This document shows positions 22,690-35,086 of a DNA stretch of 64,000 nt, in pieces. Both the position numbers and the translations under genes were made by a program. Under the pieces are notes generated by a model. That model made no database searches, had not been told where the DNA came from, and saw only the letters and a program-made list of their open reading frames with translations. Origin of the DNA: Adiantum capillus-veneris. Lineage: Eukaryota; Streptophyta; Polypodiopsida; Polypodiales; Pteridaceae. The DNA lies in the NCBI GenBank assembly GCA_014529385.2, contig CM043944.1, forward strand, positions 91,257,914 to 91,321,913. Reading direction: 5' to 3'. The number at the start of each line of letters is the position of its first letter. Position 1 is the first letter of the stretch.

Positions 22690-23616
22690 CATTAGGAAGA
22701 TAACGGGGTCTAGGAGGGCCTCTTTACTAATTAGGAAGAGAATGGAGTCTAGGAGGGCCTCTTTATTTGATAGTTTAAGGAAGTCAAACCTTTAGTATTA
22801 AGAAAGCAATCAAAGGATAACTTTTGAATTCAAACAGATAAAACGGCTAGTTTATTTGAATTCAAATTCTCCCCCAAAATGAAATTTAAAATCTAGTTGG
22901 AAAAAGTATACTATGTAGCATATCTATGGAAAGAGCTCGGTGTGTAGATTCTAGATCTATAGTCTCCACTCAAATCGGAGATCATATGTAGGAGTTATGA
23001 AAGGCCAAAATTTGTCCTCCTCCTTTTTGGGGGGAAATGTGCATCCTTTGACCACTCTAACACCTCTCTTGCACACCCACCATTCTTGCACACATGGCAT
23101 ATATCTATTCGTACAAATTTTAATCACCTCCATAATCTCATGGAAAATAAAGAGGCCCTCCTAGACCCCATTCTCTTCCCAATGTTTGGCAATTTAAGGA
23201 AGTCAAATATTTAGTATTAAGAAAGTAATAAAGGATAGCTTTTGAATTCAAACAGGCAAAACAACTAGTTTATTTGAATGCAAATCTTCCCCCCAAAATG
23301 GAATTTAAAATCTAGCGGGTAAAACCATATCATATAGCATATCTATGGAAAGATCTTGATGTGTAGATTGCAGATCTATGATCTCCGCTCAAATCAGAGA
23401 TCACATGTGAGAGGTATGGAAGGCAAAAAATCATAAAATTGTCCACCTTCTTTTTGGGGGAAAAAGTGCATCCTTTGACCACTCTTACACATCTCTTACA
23501 CACCCACCATTCTTGCACACATGGCGTATACCTATTTGTCAAAATGTTAATCAACTCCATAAGCTCATGGCAAATAAAGAGGCCCTCCTACACCCCAGCC
23601 TCTTCCTAATGTCGGG
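22690..23616. mobile_element. Tandem pair of a ~430-bp TIR (MITE-like) element
   Basis: Two direct copies (about 22764-23184 and 23190-23613), both holding tttaaaatctag, catatctatggaaag and cattcttgcacacatggc. The outer ends are inverted repeats: attaggaagataacggggtc with aggagggcctctttatt on the left, and aataaagaggccctcct followed by cctcttcctaatg on the right. The right-end form also closes the first copy at 23146-23184, and the left end occurs twice in a row (22690 and 22725). The pair splits RNase H from RT in the host relic. Confidence 0.75.
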
Positions 23617-23727
23617 CACTCGTAGGATTGGGACACTTGTTAGGGACTTTTTTAAAACACTCAAGCATGGTCACACTCCTCAGTCCAGTGAAACTCAATA
23701 AGAAACTTATACAATAGACGAGCTACC

Positions 23728-24272
23728 TCAACTAAAATAAATGTCGATATAACCAATATTTCCCATGAATCTTTGAACTACCTTATAGTTTGTAGGTGGT
23801 GGAAAATTGGCAATGACTTTAATTTTACTCTCGTTTGTGGAAATCCCATTCTTGGAGACTATATGCCCTAAAATGACTCCATGCTTAACCCAAAATTGGC
23901 ATTTGAAAGGGTTCAATGAGATGCGATACAATTTGCACTTTTCAAACACTTTTCGTAAACATGATAGATGCGTCTCCCAAGAGGAATAAACACAAAGGTT
24001 GTCTATGAAAGCTTCACAAAACTCCCTTAAATATTCTTTGAATGCTTTGTTAATTAAACTTTGGAATGTAGCAGGGGCATTTGTCAAGCCAAAGGCAATA
24101 ACACAAAATGCCAACACTCTAAATTTGGTTATAAAAGCAGTTTTAGCTTGGTCCTCTAGTGCGAGTCTTACAAGTTGGCAAGCAAGTTTTCTCGAGTGAG
24201 AAAAAAACCAAGCGAGTCTCTCAATAAGTGATAATAAGAGAATAGAGATGGGCCTAGAGTATAGCAAAGACA
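23728..24272 (-). pseudogene. pol: Reverse transcriptase fragment of the minus-strand gypsy relic
   Basis: Minus strand: VIAFGLTNAPATFQSLINKAF, the catalytic region FIDNLCVYS (Asp-Asp changed to Asp-Asn), FKCQFWVKHGVILGHIVSKNG and FPPPTNYKVVQRFMGNIGY. The loss of the second catalytic Asp rules out activity. It continues the RNase H and integrase pieces to its left. Confidence 0.87.
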
Positions 24273-25034
24273 TAATTAAAGAAACATTACAAACCGCATT
24301 GTGGACCTATCCTTGCATACATGAGAGAAAAAAGTAGGTACACAATAATATATGTGATACTTATTAGAGATGCTGAGAAAACATTACCAAACCCCTATCT
24401 AAATTACTGAACCCCTATTAGAATCAATAATCAAAGCCATATTACAGCATTGTTCAAAGTTATATACAAATTATTAACTTGAAGCACACTCATCATCTAA
24501 GAAGCGATGCCTTCTTTGAGGCCTATTAATTAAAGAAACATTACAAACTGCATTGTGGACCCATCCTTGCATACATGAGTGAAAAAAGTAGGTACACAAT
24601 AATATATGTGATACTTATTAGAGATGCTAAGAAAACATTACCAAACCCCTATCTACATTACTGAACTCCTATCTAGATCAATAATCAAATCCATATTACA
24701 CCATTGTTCAAAGTTACATACAAATTATTAACTTGAAGCACACTCATCATCTATGAAGCAATGCCTTCTTCGAGGCCTATTAATTAAAGAAACATTACAA
24801 ACCGCATTGTGGACCCATCCTTGCATACATGAGTGAAAAAAGTAGGTACACAATAATATATGTGATACTTATTAGAGATGCTGAGAAAACATTACCAAAC
24901 CCCTATCCACATTACTGAACCCCTATCTGGATCAATAATCAAAGCCATATTACACCATTGTTCAAACTTACATACAAATTATCAACTTGAAGCACACTCA
25001 TCATCTATGAAGCTATGCCTTCTTCGAGGCCTAT
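24273..25034. repeat. Three tandem repeats of 254 bp
   Basis: taattaaagaaacattacaa starts at 24273, 24527 and 24781; the copies end with gaggcctat at 24526, 24780 and 25034. Unit length is exactly 254 bp in each. On the minus strand the unit starts with the end of an ORF (DDECASS, stop) that continues at 25035-25110 as EADARRMTLDPRYDGRPKD, so the unit may contain a terminal exon and 3' UTR of the gene to its right. Confidence 0.92.
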
Positions 25035-25309
25035 CTTTTGGACGACCATCATAACGTGGGTCCAATGTCATACGTCTCGCGTCCGCCTCGATGTATTCAG
25101 GTAATGCACTTCAATGAAACAAAATACACACAATTTCAATTCAACAGAACAACAATGGCCTATAATATCATAAGCACAAAAACCTACAATAGGTAATAGC
25201 AATGTTTATCCATAAGTCATACAATGATAGGGAAGACAACAAAAAGATAATCAACCACAAATGTCTGCTACCATAACACAAACAAAAGAAATACTATGAA
25301 TATCTTGTG

Positions 25310-28300
25310 CTAAGTCGAGTGGGAATCCCACAAATCATCAAAAGGGTTCCCACCCACGGGTCGGTCTCCATCGTCCACCACATTTATGGATGTGGTTGCG
25401 TCCTCTCTCCCTCGCTTCCTTGGTCGAAGCAAGGGCTGCAAGCAAGTAGAAACAAGTGCCTCGTCAAAATCTAGGGATGCACATGCACGACCAGAGGCCA
25501 AACAACCTGCCGTCCCACATCCAAACTCAAGACATAACCCCCTAGGACGACACAACAACTCAATGAAACAAAGTATGGCTCTTCTACGCAGACCCTCTCC
25601 ATGGCAATCCGGAGTCCATAAGAGCGCGACCAGAGTCTGGCAAATAGTGATGCATAGTGCTATCCATGGCAGTCATTCCTAGACCATGAAACAAAGAAGC
25701 ACTCTCTGCAATGTAAAGAGGTGGAGGTGGTTCAGACTTGTGGACCAAGAACATAATATAAGTGTCGCACTACAAGGAAAAAAATAAATAAATTTTAAAA
25801 CCTGCACATTCACACTTGCTTACCATGAAATTATAAATAGAAAGATCACCTCTTGTTGCTCGTCAAATGACACTACATAACCCTAAGGTGCATGATGCAA
25901 AACCACCACACGTCGATAAATTATCAACTCCGATGCCCTGCAAAATCTCTCAACCCAAAAGACTGTGTCTCCTACAAGAACAAATCCATAAATGATTAAA
26001 AATGAACGTATTAATGACAATATCAAAATCTAAGAATGATTCTTCTACCTGCAAGAGACGCCATCACAAGAAGCCACCCCGAGTCTGCCAAAGTACTATG
26101 ACTCAAATGAATAGCTGATCGTACATATATCCCAGAAGGTTGACGTGATGGTCAATGTAGATTGCCTCCAAAAGGCAAGTCAACAAAGCTGAAGTCTGTA
26201 GCCCATGACATTGATCTACCACTCCTCCTATATGTAATCTCTGTAGATCGAGCTCTACTCATATGCTCGTGTACAGGCATCCATGATCTAGACTGCACAC
26301 CGCTACGAAAATCCCCAGCAATCGCAATATAGTCACCAAGCAAAGCAACACACCTAGTATCACTGCAACTAGACTGCTCAACATGCTGAAAATGCAATGG
26401 TGTAAAGACAAACTGAAGGGCACATTGTAATCTCTGTGTGCCCCCAATCTCTGCAAGAACAAAAACATATTCTATATAAACATGAGAAATATAATTGAGT
26501 TTCAACAAGACTCCAAAAAAAAAACAATATTATACCCGACATATCATCAATCACATCGATCACATGGTCTGTAGTAGCAGATGCCTTTTGGGCCTTCTCC
26601 AAAAAGCTTGTTGCTTCAATGTAGAAAAAAGTATCAAGATAATTAAAAATCTCCAAACTATCGAAGTTAAGGGTATATGCAAAGAGATAATGACTTTAAC
26701 TTACAAGTTTGAGAGGGTCGACGAGATGGTAGAGGATGAGAAGATGGAGCAACAACATCTGTGGCTTTGGGTAGTGGAAATCTTTGGATGCGACTCCTGT
26801 AGAGTGCACCCTCCCCGCTCTCAATGTGAGTCCAAGAACGTGCAAGCACAGGTATTGCAGCAATGTGATGCATGGTCAAGAGGTGAGCAAAGTATCTACC
26901 AAAACCATCAAAGAATTATTATAATCTCAAACAAGATGCAATATGCAACATTAGTTGAAGCCCATTTTATGATACAAAAATAATCAAAACATTATCTACT
27001 TGTAAACTGGTCGCTGAGAAGCCATGCGAGAGTAGTCAATCCTCTTTAAGGCTTGCAACTCTACAACCTTTGTTTTGTTCTCCAAAGCCACCTCTAGAGG
27101 AAACAAAAATTTCCTTCCCTCCACCACAATCTCGGTGTAGTACATATCCATGGTGCACGAGGGAGGAATATCAATCCCTCCTGGAACATCCACATAGTCT
27201 ACAAGAAGCTTCTTAGATTTATCTAAGATCCTCTGCAAAGCTCCCTCTCGTTTTAGCCACCTTTCACCCAAAGCATGCAAAAAAAATCAACCAAATAACT
27301 CAACATCAACAATTTCTTGATAAACTATTTCCATTCAGAAGCTCACCCTCGAAACTTGTGATCTCCTTTGACCATGCAATAAGCTGCACGGGTGATCTTG
27401 CTTGCCTCTAGTAATGACACCCATAAGATTTTATTTTCTATGGAAGCATCATGTAGAGCAATCAAGTTTAGTTTCTCAAGAGTAGCCCAACTATCTTCCC
27501 CCCATTGAAAACTCATCACACGATCAAACCAATTCTTCCCTAACCTTGGGTCAACAATGTTGAGAATCTACCGAACAAGAATGTTAGTTAATTGAAATCA
27601 CCTCTCACCATAGATCAAAGAAAACACTAAGAAATGGTTATATACCTTTCCTACATGATCCGAAAACTTATAATAAAGATCATGCATGATCTTAACCTCT
27701 TCTTTTTTCAAGTCCTCGCTAGAAAGCAATGGCTTCTTGCTTTCTAACTTAGTGTGTAGTTCTTTCGACATTTGAACCTTCAAAATAAACCAATTCTTTT
27801 CAAAACAAATGGCTTCCATTAGAAGAAACAAAAAAGAGATACAATGGCAAGCACACTTACATAAAAAAGAAGTCTAGCTAGATATCTTCGTGTTAGAGGA
27901 TGCCATGGCTCCTCTCCCTTTGTGGTTCTCTTCCGCATAGTGTCAATCAATTTTTGGTCATTCTCCGGCAATGCACGAAGGTAATCCTCATGATCCACAG
28001 AGAAAATGTTTGAACAATTTACCAACTCATCTCGTAGATGAGATGACACTAGAGCATGGGTGTTCATACTGATTAAAATATTAGTAAGTTGATTAACCTT
28101 CAAACATATAAAGTTTATCTACAAACAAGAATATAGTTGCACTCACACATTCATGCGTTGCAAGCTCGTCAATAATGCTATTTCGGAAACCTTTGTAGGG
28201 TCGATGATCGTACACAAGACCCTACAATGCTTCTCTCTGCTATTGGAAACATTTCTCTAATTGATGCTTGCCATGCTACTGTCCTGTGATTTCCTTCCCA

Positions 28301-28964
28301 CACATAGAAAATTCTACCACGGAGTGACTCTAGTTGAGGCTGCAAATCTAACTCCTCTTCATAATCTTTATTTATGTCTTTCCAAATAGGGTCCCAAGTG
28401 TCAACAATATAGGCTATTTTGACAAAAAACGAGACTCCAAAAAATGTCAGACAATTAAAAGAAAAACAAAACAAATCAATACACAAAATCACTCTAAAAT
28501 AATAATGATTACCTGTCAACAATGTTTGTTCCTTTTGACATGTTTGCAGTGAAACAATAAAGGCACCTTTTTCCTTTATGTAACCCTCTCTGGAAAATGC
28601 AGCTTTTAATCTAGAAACATCCGATCTAAGGCCACAGACGCGAGCATATGGAATGAGTCTACACAAAGGCACTAGTGGACACTCAAAAAAACTAAAAACC
28701 CTTGTGGTTTTGAGAATGTCCTCTCCTCTATCCATATGCAAATGACTATCATCTTCAAAATCAGCATGCAACCTCAGGTGCAATATGAAATGGAACCAAT
28801 TCCAAAGCTGGCTCTTGTCTAGCTATTTGAGCATCAACTTCATTCATTGACCCTAAGCCAATGTCAGTACTTTCGCTCTCATCACCAATATTATCATTGT
28901 CATCAAAGTCCTCTGTGATTGCCACAGAGCTCACTTGATCACTGCAAATCAAATCAATAGTCAT
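25310..28964 (-). pseudogene. Multi-exon gene with a ParB-like motif, lightly broken
   Basis: Minus-strand gene with GT-AG introns. Exons as read: an acidic N-terminus (MTIDLICSDQVSS) from 28964; 28783-28513 (CPLVPLCRLIPYARVCGL, DVSRLKAAFSREGYIKEKG); a 99-bp intron 28512-28414; 28413-28147 (DTWDPIWKDINKDYEEEL, then FYVWEGNHRTVAW). Further exons lie near 28099-27862, 27783-27648, 27570-27345, 27280-27000, 26902-26694, 26620-26534 and 26459-26050, with parts to 25310. The WEGNHRTVAW box resembles the ParB/sulfiredoxin-fold nucleotide-binding motif (x-G-N-H-R); the later exons I do not recognise. Lesions: frame changes near 28780 and 28240 and a TGA near 26160. Clean introns suggest a host-type gene recently decayed or with assembly errors. 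Function unknown. Confidence 0.6.
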
Positions 28965-28989
28965 AGGTCCTTTTCCCTTTCGACGAGAA

Positions 28990-29685
28990 CATCTCTCAAT
29001 TGGAGGACTATAGACATATTTTCACATAAAATAATTAATAACCCTTTCAAAATAAATTTTACCTAAACAATCATATTGAACTATTATTTGTTTGAGGCAT
29101 AACCAAGAAATGGTATTTTCATTCTCAAAGTAGGACCATTTTCCTATTAAATCCACAATGTCACCCAATAAGGCACACCTTAAATCAATTCAAAGCTTTC
29201 GATTACGTAACACATTCAATTTCGTAGAAACACACCATGTGTATGTCCTTCAAACAAGATTAAATAACCAAATTTAAGAATGTCAACTTCCTAGTATAAA
29301 CTGGATTTGATTAACAATTGCTCATAACAATCTGCTTTTTGGCAAAATCATGACATTTACATCAACTGTCGACACTAGAATAGATATCAATATTTGACAA
29401 ACAAAAGAGAATGTATAATCATACAAAAACATAGTCGAGAACTTTTGCTATACTTAAAAAACATGAAAATTTACCAAATATCCCTCTAATTTCAAAATCT
29501 TGCAAAGCACCCCAAATATTAGGTCATTTTTTGCAAAATGCCCTTCAAATTTATCGAAATATGTGTGACCAATTACATGACAAATTTTGGACAATATTTG
29601 AATAACCTAGCCAAAATAGATACAATGGAATTTTGCATTTTGGGAATTTTCAGAAACTAGATATACATTTTTGGTAATTTTTTAT
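28990..29685. other. AT-rich upstream region, no gene seen
   Basis: Non-coding AT-rich sequence with short phrases such as accaaatatccctctaattt. It lies upstream of the minus-strand gene and could hold its promoter; no element stands out. Confidence 0.5.
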
Positions 29686-29832
29686 TAAAAAAATCATGCA
29701 AAAAAAAGGCCCCTCACTCGCCCTTGAAGCTCGATAACTGTCGTAACTGTTCCGCGCCGGCGCGGAACAGTTCCGACAGCTATCCAGCTTCAAGGGCGAG
29801 TGAGGGGCCTTTTTTTCTTACACGATTTTTTA
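29686..29832. repeat. 147-bp near-perfect palindrome
   Basis: Two arms of about 72 bp meet without a spacer at the centre ccgcgcc|ggcgcgg (29758/29759). The arms run through ggcccctcactcgcccttga and its exact inverse, outward to oligo-A/oligo-T. I count only about six mismatches. A transcript would fold into one long hairpin. It may be a foldback transposon end or MITE; no flanking target duplication is evident. Confidence 0.93.
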
Positions 29833-30086
29833 AAAGAAAAATTAGGAAAAAAACCGACCGACCTGCAATTGGTTTGTCGGCGTCGTGGCGGCATTCTGAG
29901 GTCTGGTCCTTGGTCAGGAGGAGGAACGCAAGCGGTAAGAATTGAGTCCTGCTTGAACTCTGCATTACATAGAGTATTGCGTCACATAACAATATATCAA
30001 TAATTTATGAAAAACACCTTCCAGTGCATTTCCCCTGCTGCTCTACAGCTTGCATCAGACCATAAGATTCACTAACCGGTTCATTG

Positions 30087-30641
30087 CTACAACCATTCGG
30101 CGCCAATGCGGAATGGTTGCAGTAGGGAACCAATTGTGAAGCTTGTGGTATTGGGTAGGCCGTGGCCGGCAGTAGCTTAGTAGATTAGAACTGCATGACT
30201 CTCTCACCTGCGGCCTTAACTGCATGACTCTCTCACCTGAAACCTTAACTGCATGAATCTCTCTAAAATATAACCCTTACCATATAATATTTCAATATTC
30301 AAGCTAAAGCAGGGCCTTAATATTCAGCTAATACCATTATTTTCAAGAAAGCGTGCGCAGGAGATTAATGGAAAAGGGTGCGCAGTTTGCAAATCGGCCG
30401 GCTTGTGGTTTCCTGCTATTTCGTTAAAATGGCTGGCGTAGAATGGTTGCAGCAAGAAAGAACCAACTTCCGGCCTCTGCTACGCAGGAGATTAATGGAA
30501 AATGGAAAATCAAGAGATTAATGGAAATTGGCTGCGGAATCGTTCCAGCCTCTGCTACGCAATGTGCCCCAGACCTACAGCAACATTTGCAGGATCATTG
30601 CTACAACCCTTCCGCGCCAGTGCGGAATGCTTGCAGTAGGG
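30087..30641. repeat. Two GC-rich hairpins bounding a 0.5-kb segment
   Basis: ctacaaccattcggcgcc with gcggaatggttgcagtag (30087-30127) and ctacaacccttccgcgcc with gcggaatgcttgcagtag (30600-30641) are each inverted repeats with a tiny loop. They share the ttccgcgcc core with the large palindrome to the left. The segment between repeats the phrases caggagattaatggaaaa and cctctgctacgca. Confidence 0.75.
30189..30275 (+). repeat. Three tandem 29-bp units
   Basis: aactgcatgactctctcacc begins at 30189, 30218 and, with one change, 30247. Confidence 0.92.
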
Positions 30642-30720
30642 AATTAGATTGTGCAGAGAATGTGAATAATTGCCTTGGACACCGGCGGACGACTGCAAAT
30701 GTTCGAATTGACGTTCAGCC

Positions 30721-30886
<166 letters not shown>

Positions 30887-30889
30887 TAA

Positions 30890-31597
30890 CCCCTATGTAG
30901 CCATCATAGATGCGCCGCCAACGAAGTATGCCTTTGCTAGGTTTAGACGTTTTTGTGGAGGTTTCACACAAGGTGTGTCCAATAAGACAATCCGTCCACC
31001 TGAACATACACAATACAATGATGAGCTTGCCTTGATTGAAAAAAGATCGAGTAAGATTGATAAGTTTCTATCGAGGACAATAATCACTTTGTCTTTATTT
31101 TCACGCGCCAGAAGAAAATATTTTATATAGACCTATTCACGAGACCCGTTTTGTTAAAAAGAAAACCGGGGTCCAGTATATTTTAACCGGTTGAAATCCT
31201 ACAATCCCAGTTAAATTTTGAGCTTGCCTTGAAGAAAACCGTGAAATTTTCACAGGTTTGTGTAATTACTGGCATAAGCTTCAAATTTTGACAAAAAATA
31301 GGGGGAATTTCAAGTGTGTCCTTATTTGGTTAGGACCTATGTTTTTTTCTAGACCTGGTCGAGACATAAAGACACTGACAACGACTCTATTACCAAAGAT
31401 GATTATCATTAAAGATTTTTTGTGCTCATATAAAAAACAAACGCCGCCTATAATATTTATGACATTATAAATTATTTGAAATAATACCTTTTATAGTGGG
31501 GAGTATTTTTCTTACTTTAATCTACATATATTCTATCTATTGGGCCTGTGTGACATACTTTACATATGTATCTTACAAGACATATCTTCTGTTAGCA
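30890..31597. other. No gene seen; flank of the MULE-like transposase
   Basis: No supportable frame. I looked for terminal inverted repeats of the transposase element here and at 34790-35086 and could not pair any by eye. The 34 codons in frame upstream of 31598 are hydrophobic and probably untranslated. Confidence 0.5.
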
Positions 31598-34500
31598 ATG
31601 AGCAGACACATTACAATCTACGGACCCCAACGAGGTCAAAAGCTTGTTCTTCTATTTGACAGTCGGTTTCAAGAGATCAAGGTTGACACTCTAAAACAAC
31701 ATTTTAATATCCCAAATGGAGATTTTTCTGTATGTCCCCTAACATTGTCTGGAGATAATGGTCATCTTCAACGTGGAGAGAACAATGTTGGTGAGCCAAT
31801 TTACACCCTTGACCACGAAGTTTCACAATTCTACAAGATTCTTGCCACCTCTCATTTATTTCCTAATGTTGTTGGTTCAAAAAATTCACCTATAGTTATC
31901 AAAGAGAAAAGTACCGGCTTGGGGCGTCCATGTGCGAGTGTTATTGAAATCATTAGAACCCTACCATTACAAACAAACCTTGTAGTGGCCATGAGTCAAG
32001 TTCAGAATGTTATGCAAGTGTCTGAGATCCCATGTCAATATGATGGGTATGTTGCTTTTGAGCTGCCACCACAAGGTGAAAGCTCAAGTATGAACGGTAT
32101 GGAACAACGTTTTGATGGGCATTCCTGGGTGGAATATGTGACATGTAGTAGTGATTTGTTCAAAGGTGTTGTGCGCTTTAGTAGATGTTGTGGCCATTTG
32201 CGATGTGTTAATCTTGATTGTAGTTATCAATTGAGAACAAAACTTCCAAATGAGAGTCAGTGGAAGGGACGATTGTCACGAGCACCTCAACGGGGATTAA
32301 TTGGAGCTGAATTTGGAAAGCTTGTGTGTGTCCATTTTCATCAGATGCCAAAATGTGTAAATGCTTGTGTTGCAGTCATTTATTACTGCATCCCAATTGA
32401 AAAGGAAATTGTGACTAGATGTGCAATTCATCTTGGTTATCACAAGCATCCAGTGGCCGAGGGAAAAAGTAGAGCTACAGACAAAGTTATTTCCAGAGCT
32501 TTGCTTGTACGGGCGGCTTTAGATCCTTTGACTACAGCCAAACAGTTCGAGAGAGTAACAACAGAAGAAATTGTAATGGATAGGCTCATGGGCCTAAGTT
32601 CCTCTAAGAATACTCCCTTAGCCGAAGATGAATTTGCTAGGTTCCTTGACACTGTGACTCCACTCTCTAATAAGCGTCGTGTACAACAGAGTTTGGAAAC
32701 AGCCAAAAAAGCCAACGGTATCACTTCAATGGTATTTGAGTGCATATTGAAATTAAAGAGCAATAGCCGATACCCATACCTGCATAGTGTTCTATTTCCA
32801 AGTCAGTTAGGAGCCAAGCAACAACCTCACGTTTTCAAAATGTCTATAATGGGTCCTGGTAGGGGGGTGGACTTGGTGAATCGTATGCGTCCCGGAGGTA
32901 AATTGCAGGATATGTGGGTGCACTTTGACCATGTGCATAGAGTGGATGGATGGCCTACTATGTCAGCACATGTATATGATCCTTATGTTTGAGAACTTTT
33001 AACATTTGCAATATGTGAATTTACAGTTGAAAATAAACATGCACAGATGGAGTTTTGGAGAATGCTTAACAAGGTGGTGATGGATCAGGGATTTGAGAAA
33101 CCAGAGTTTAGAGGTTTCATGGCAGATGAAGCTAATGCAAATTGGATTGTTGTTCGTACTGTTTACTTTGGCGGTGCCAATAAGAAAATGCCTGAAAAAG
33201 AAAGATCATGTGTGTTCCATGGGGAGAAAAGTATGGTTAGGCATACTTCAAAGTGTATACGTCCCTCTTACCAAGAAGAGCACAAACTTAAATGCCGACA
33301 GTGGATGCATGCCTCCACAGAGAATGCTGCAAATGTTTGTAAAGAGGAGCTTAGACAATTTTGGCGGGCTGGGCATGCCATTGAGTCAGAGATTCCATCA
33401 TTAGAGACATGGTTGTCTTGGTGGGATGTAAGAGTCCCTCACTGGGGAGATAGATTTGTTTGTCAAGATGTAGCAGGTGCTTTTGTGCCAAGAACCAATC
33501 TTGCTGAGGCAAAACATGCAAGCATGCGTGCAGCTATTGGATACAAGTCTAGTATTGGTTTTTATGAAGCAACATATGTAGATATGGCTCTAGCTGTGTT
33601 GCAAAGTGTTAGGTACAATGCATACCTTAAAGGGATTAACGCATGCACTGGACCAGGGTTGGTAGATTTGGCTGCAAGGTTTATGAGTCAGCAAGCTGCT
33701 GGTGGGTCAGGTAAGAAGCTTATAGACCTAGCACATTCTTCTTTGCAGGAGATGCGCATGCCAAGTCTTGAGACAAATAGAGATTCAATGAGGGAAAAGA
33801 GTGTTCGAAGCTCTAGACCAATATTGGAGGATCCTGATGAAATACTAGAAGATGACAGTCACAGACCTGAGTATGTGACAGTCACAACGGCGAATGGGCT
33901 ACGTAGGCAGAACCAGGATTCCACAACTCCCCTTATGTGGTTGGAGCAAAAAGTGTCTCGGACTGTGTAGGCAATTAGGTGTACTGAGCCTGGGAGAAAA
34001 ATGACATGCTTCCGTGTTCTTGCAGATCATAGTACAAGATGTGGAAGGTTTATTAATGAAATGGCACCTTCAGTGAAACACGGAGTTCCTGCACCAAGCT
34101 TTTGGGGAAGGCAAAAATATCCTGCAAGAGGATCCAATTCAGGAGGCATTGTCGAGGGTTTTGTACGGTTCTGCAACAGTAGTAACACTCATACCTAGAA
34201 TGTGGATGACCTGATTGTTGGTCCTCCAGGACCTGCACCTGGGACTTGGATTGTGGTAGAGGGCACTAATCTGCAACCATCTGAAGTTGAAATGTTATTG
34301 AACAATGGGTTTGTTCTTAAAGAAGCACATGCAAATGCTGAGTGCAGCCGCAATGTTAGAACATGTGTTAGCACACCGAGTTCATTTCATCCAAAATATA
34401 GGGATGGAAAACTTGTTAAATGGAGATCAAAACTTACAAGAGATTTTCAAGATAGGATTGCGCAGGGAAGAACAATGGTACCCAAATTAGTAAGGGAGGT

Positions 34501-34786
34501 AATCGTGGTCCCCAATGTATCACATGTGTTTCATGTTAGTACAACTGGGTCAGTGGAGAAAGGTCTTACGTATGCTGTCACACTTGCAAACTTCCCTCGG
34601 TGCTCGTGTGAGGATTTTCAAAGACGTGATAGCAAACGTGTTGCATACGTGCCTTGCAAGCACATCTACTTTGTGTTTTTTAGAATATTGGGTTTGGACT
34701 CCACTGCCCATGAGTTTGCGCATCAATCTGCACTTACAAAAGTAGAGTTGTTCCAAGCTTTGGGAGGTTCTCGAATAGCATCATAG
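31598..34786 (+). pseudogene. Mutator-like (MULE) transposase with SWIM finger; three in-frame stops
   Basis: One reading frame of about 1,060 codons. Order: N-terminal region (MSRHITIYGPQRGQK); a Cys/His-rich DNA-binding region (CCGHLRCVNLDCSYQ, later CAIHLGYHKHP) like the WRKY-GCM1 fingers of MULEs; a helical region; a DDE-type core with DGWPTMSAHVYD and FMADEANANW, then SCVFHGEKSMVRH; and a C-terminal SWIM finger (CSCEDFQRR, then PCKH, the C-x-C-xn-C-x-H pattern near 34600-34665). Stops TGA at 32990, TAG at 33968 and TAG at 34196 interrupt it with no frameshift, and homology continues across each. I start it at the ATG 31598. The assignment is by domain order; exact MULE clade unknown. Confidence 0.82.
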
Positions 34787-35086
34787 GTTATGTAGTTCAT
34801 GTGTCGACTTTTTTGGGAGATGTACATGCCAAATTTTTGGTGGACTATTTTGGAGAGGATTACCTAGAATTGCGCTATGTGTCGAGTATACAATTTTATA
34901 AATTTTATGAATAATTCTGAAATCTAACTTTGTGTCCATCCATCGGTTCACGAATTTGTGGTACTAAAAATAACATGCATGGGATAATTATTTTCTTTCA
35001 CAATTGTTGCTCTTGTGAAAATTTACCCTCGAACTTGCTCGGAATGTGCCTTCGCTCGATTTTTTTTGCTCACTGATTAGAAAGCC
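34787..35086. other. No gene seen
   Basis: AT-rich junction between the MULE-like element and the truncated minus-strand retroelement. Confidence 0.5.

Noticed and set aside
25767-25790. cactacaaggaaaaaaataa, looking like a CACTA transposon end
   Set aside because: On the minus strand it reads as a pyrimidine tract with a tag splice acceptor at an exon of the ParB-like gene, and no matching inverted end or 3-bp duplication was found nearby.
31598-34786. Stop-codon reassignment or programmed readthrough
   Set aside because: Both TGA and TAG occur, and the chromovirus also carries TAA; decay by transitions explains all of them more simply.
32000-34786. Reading the MULE-like gene as a domesticated FAR1/FHY3-type host gene
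   Set aside because: Domain order is compatible, but three stops and a transposon neighbourhood argue for a dead element.
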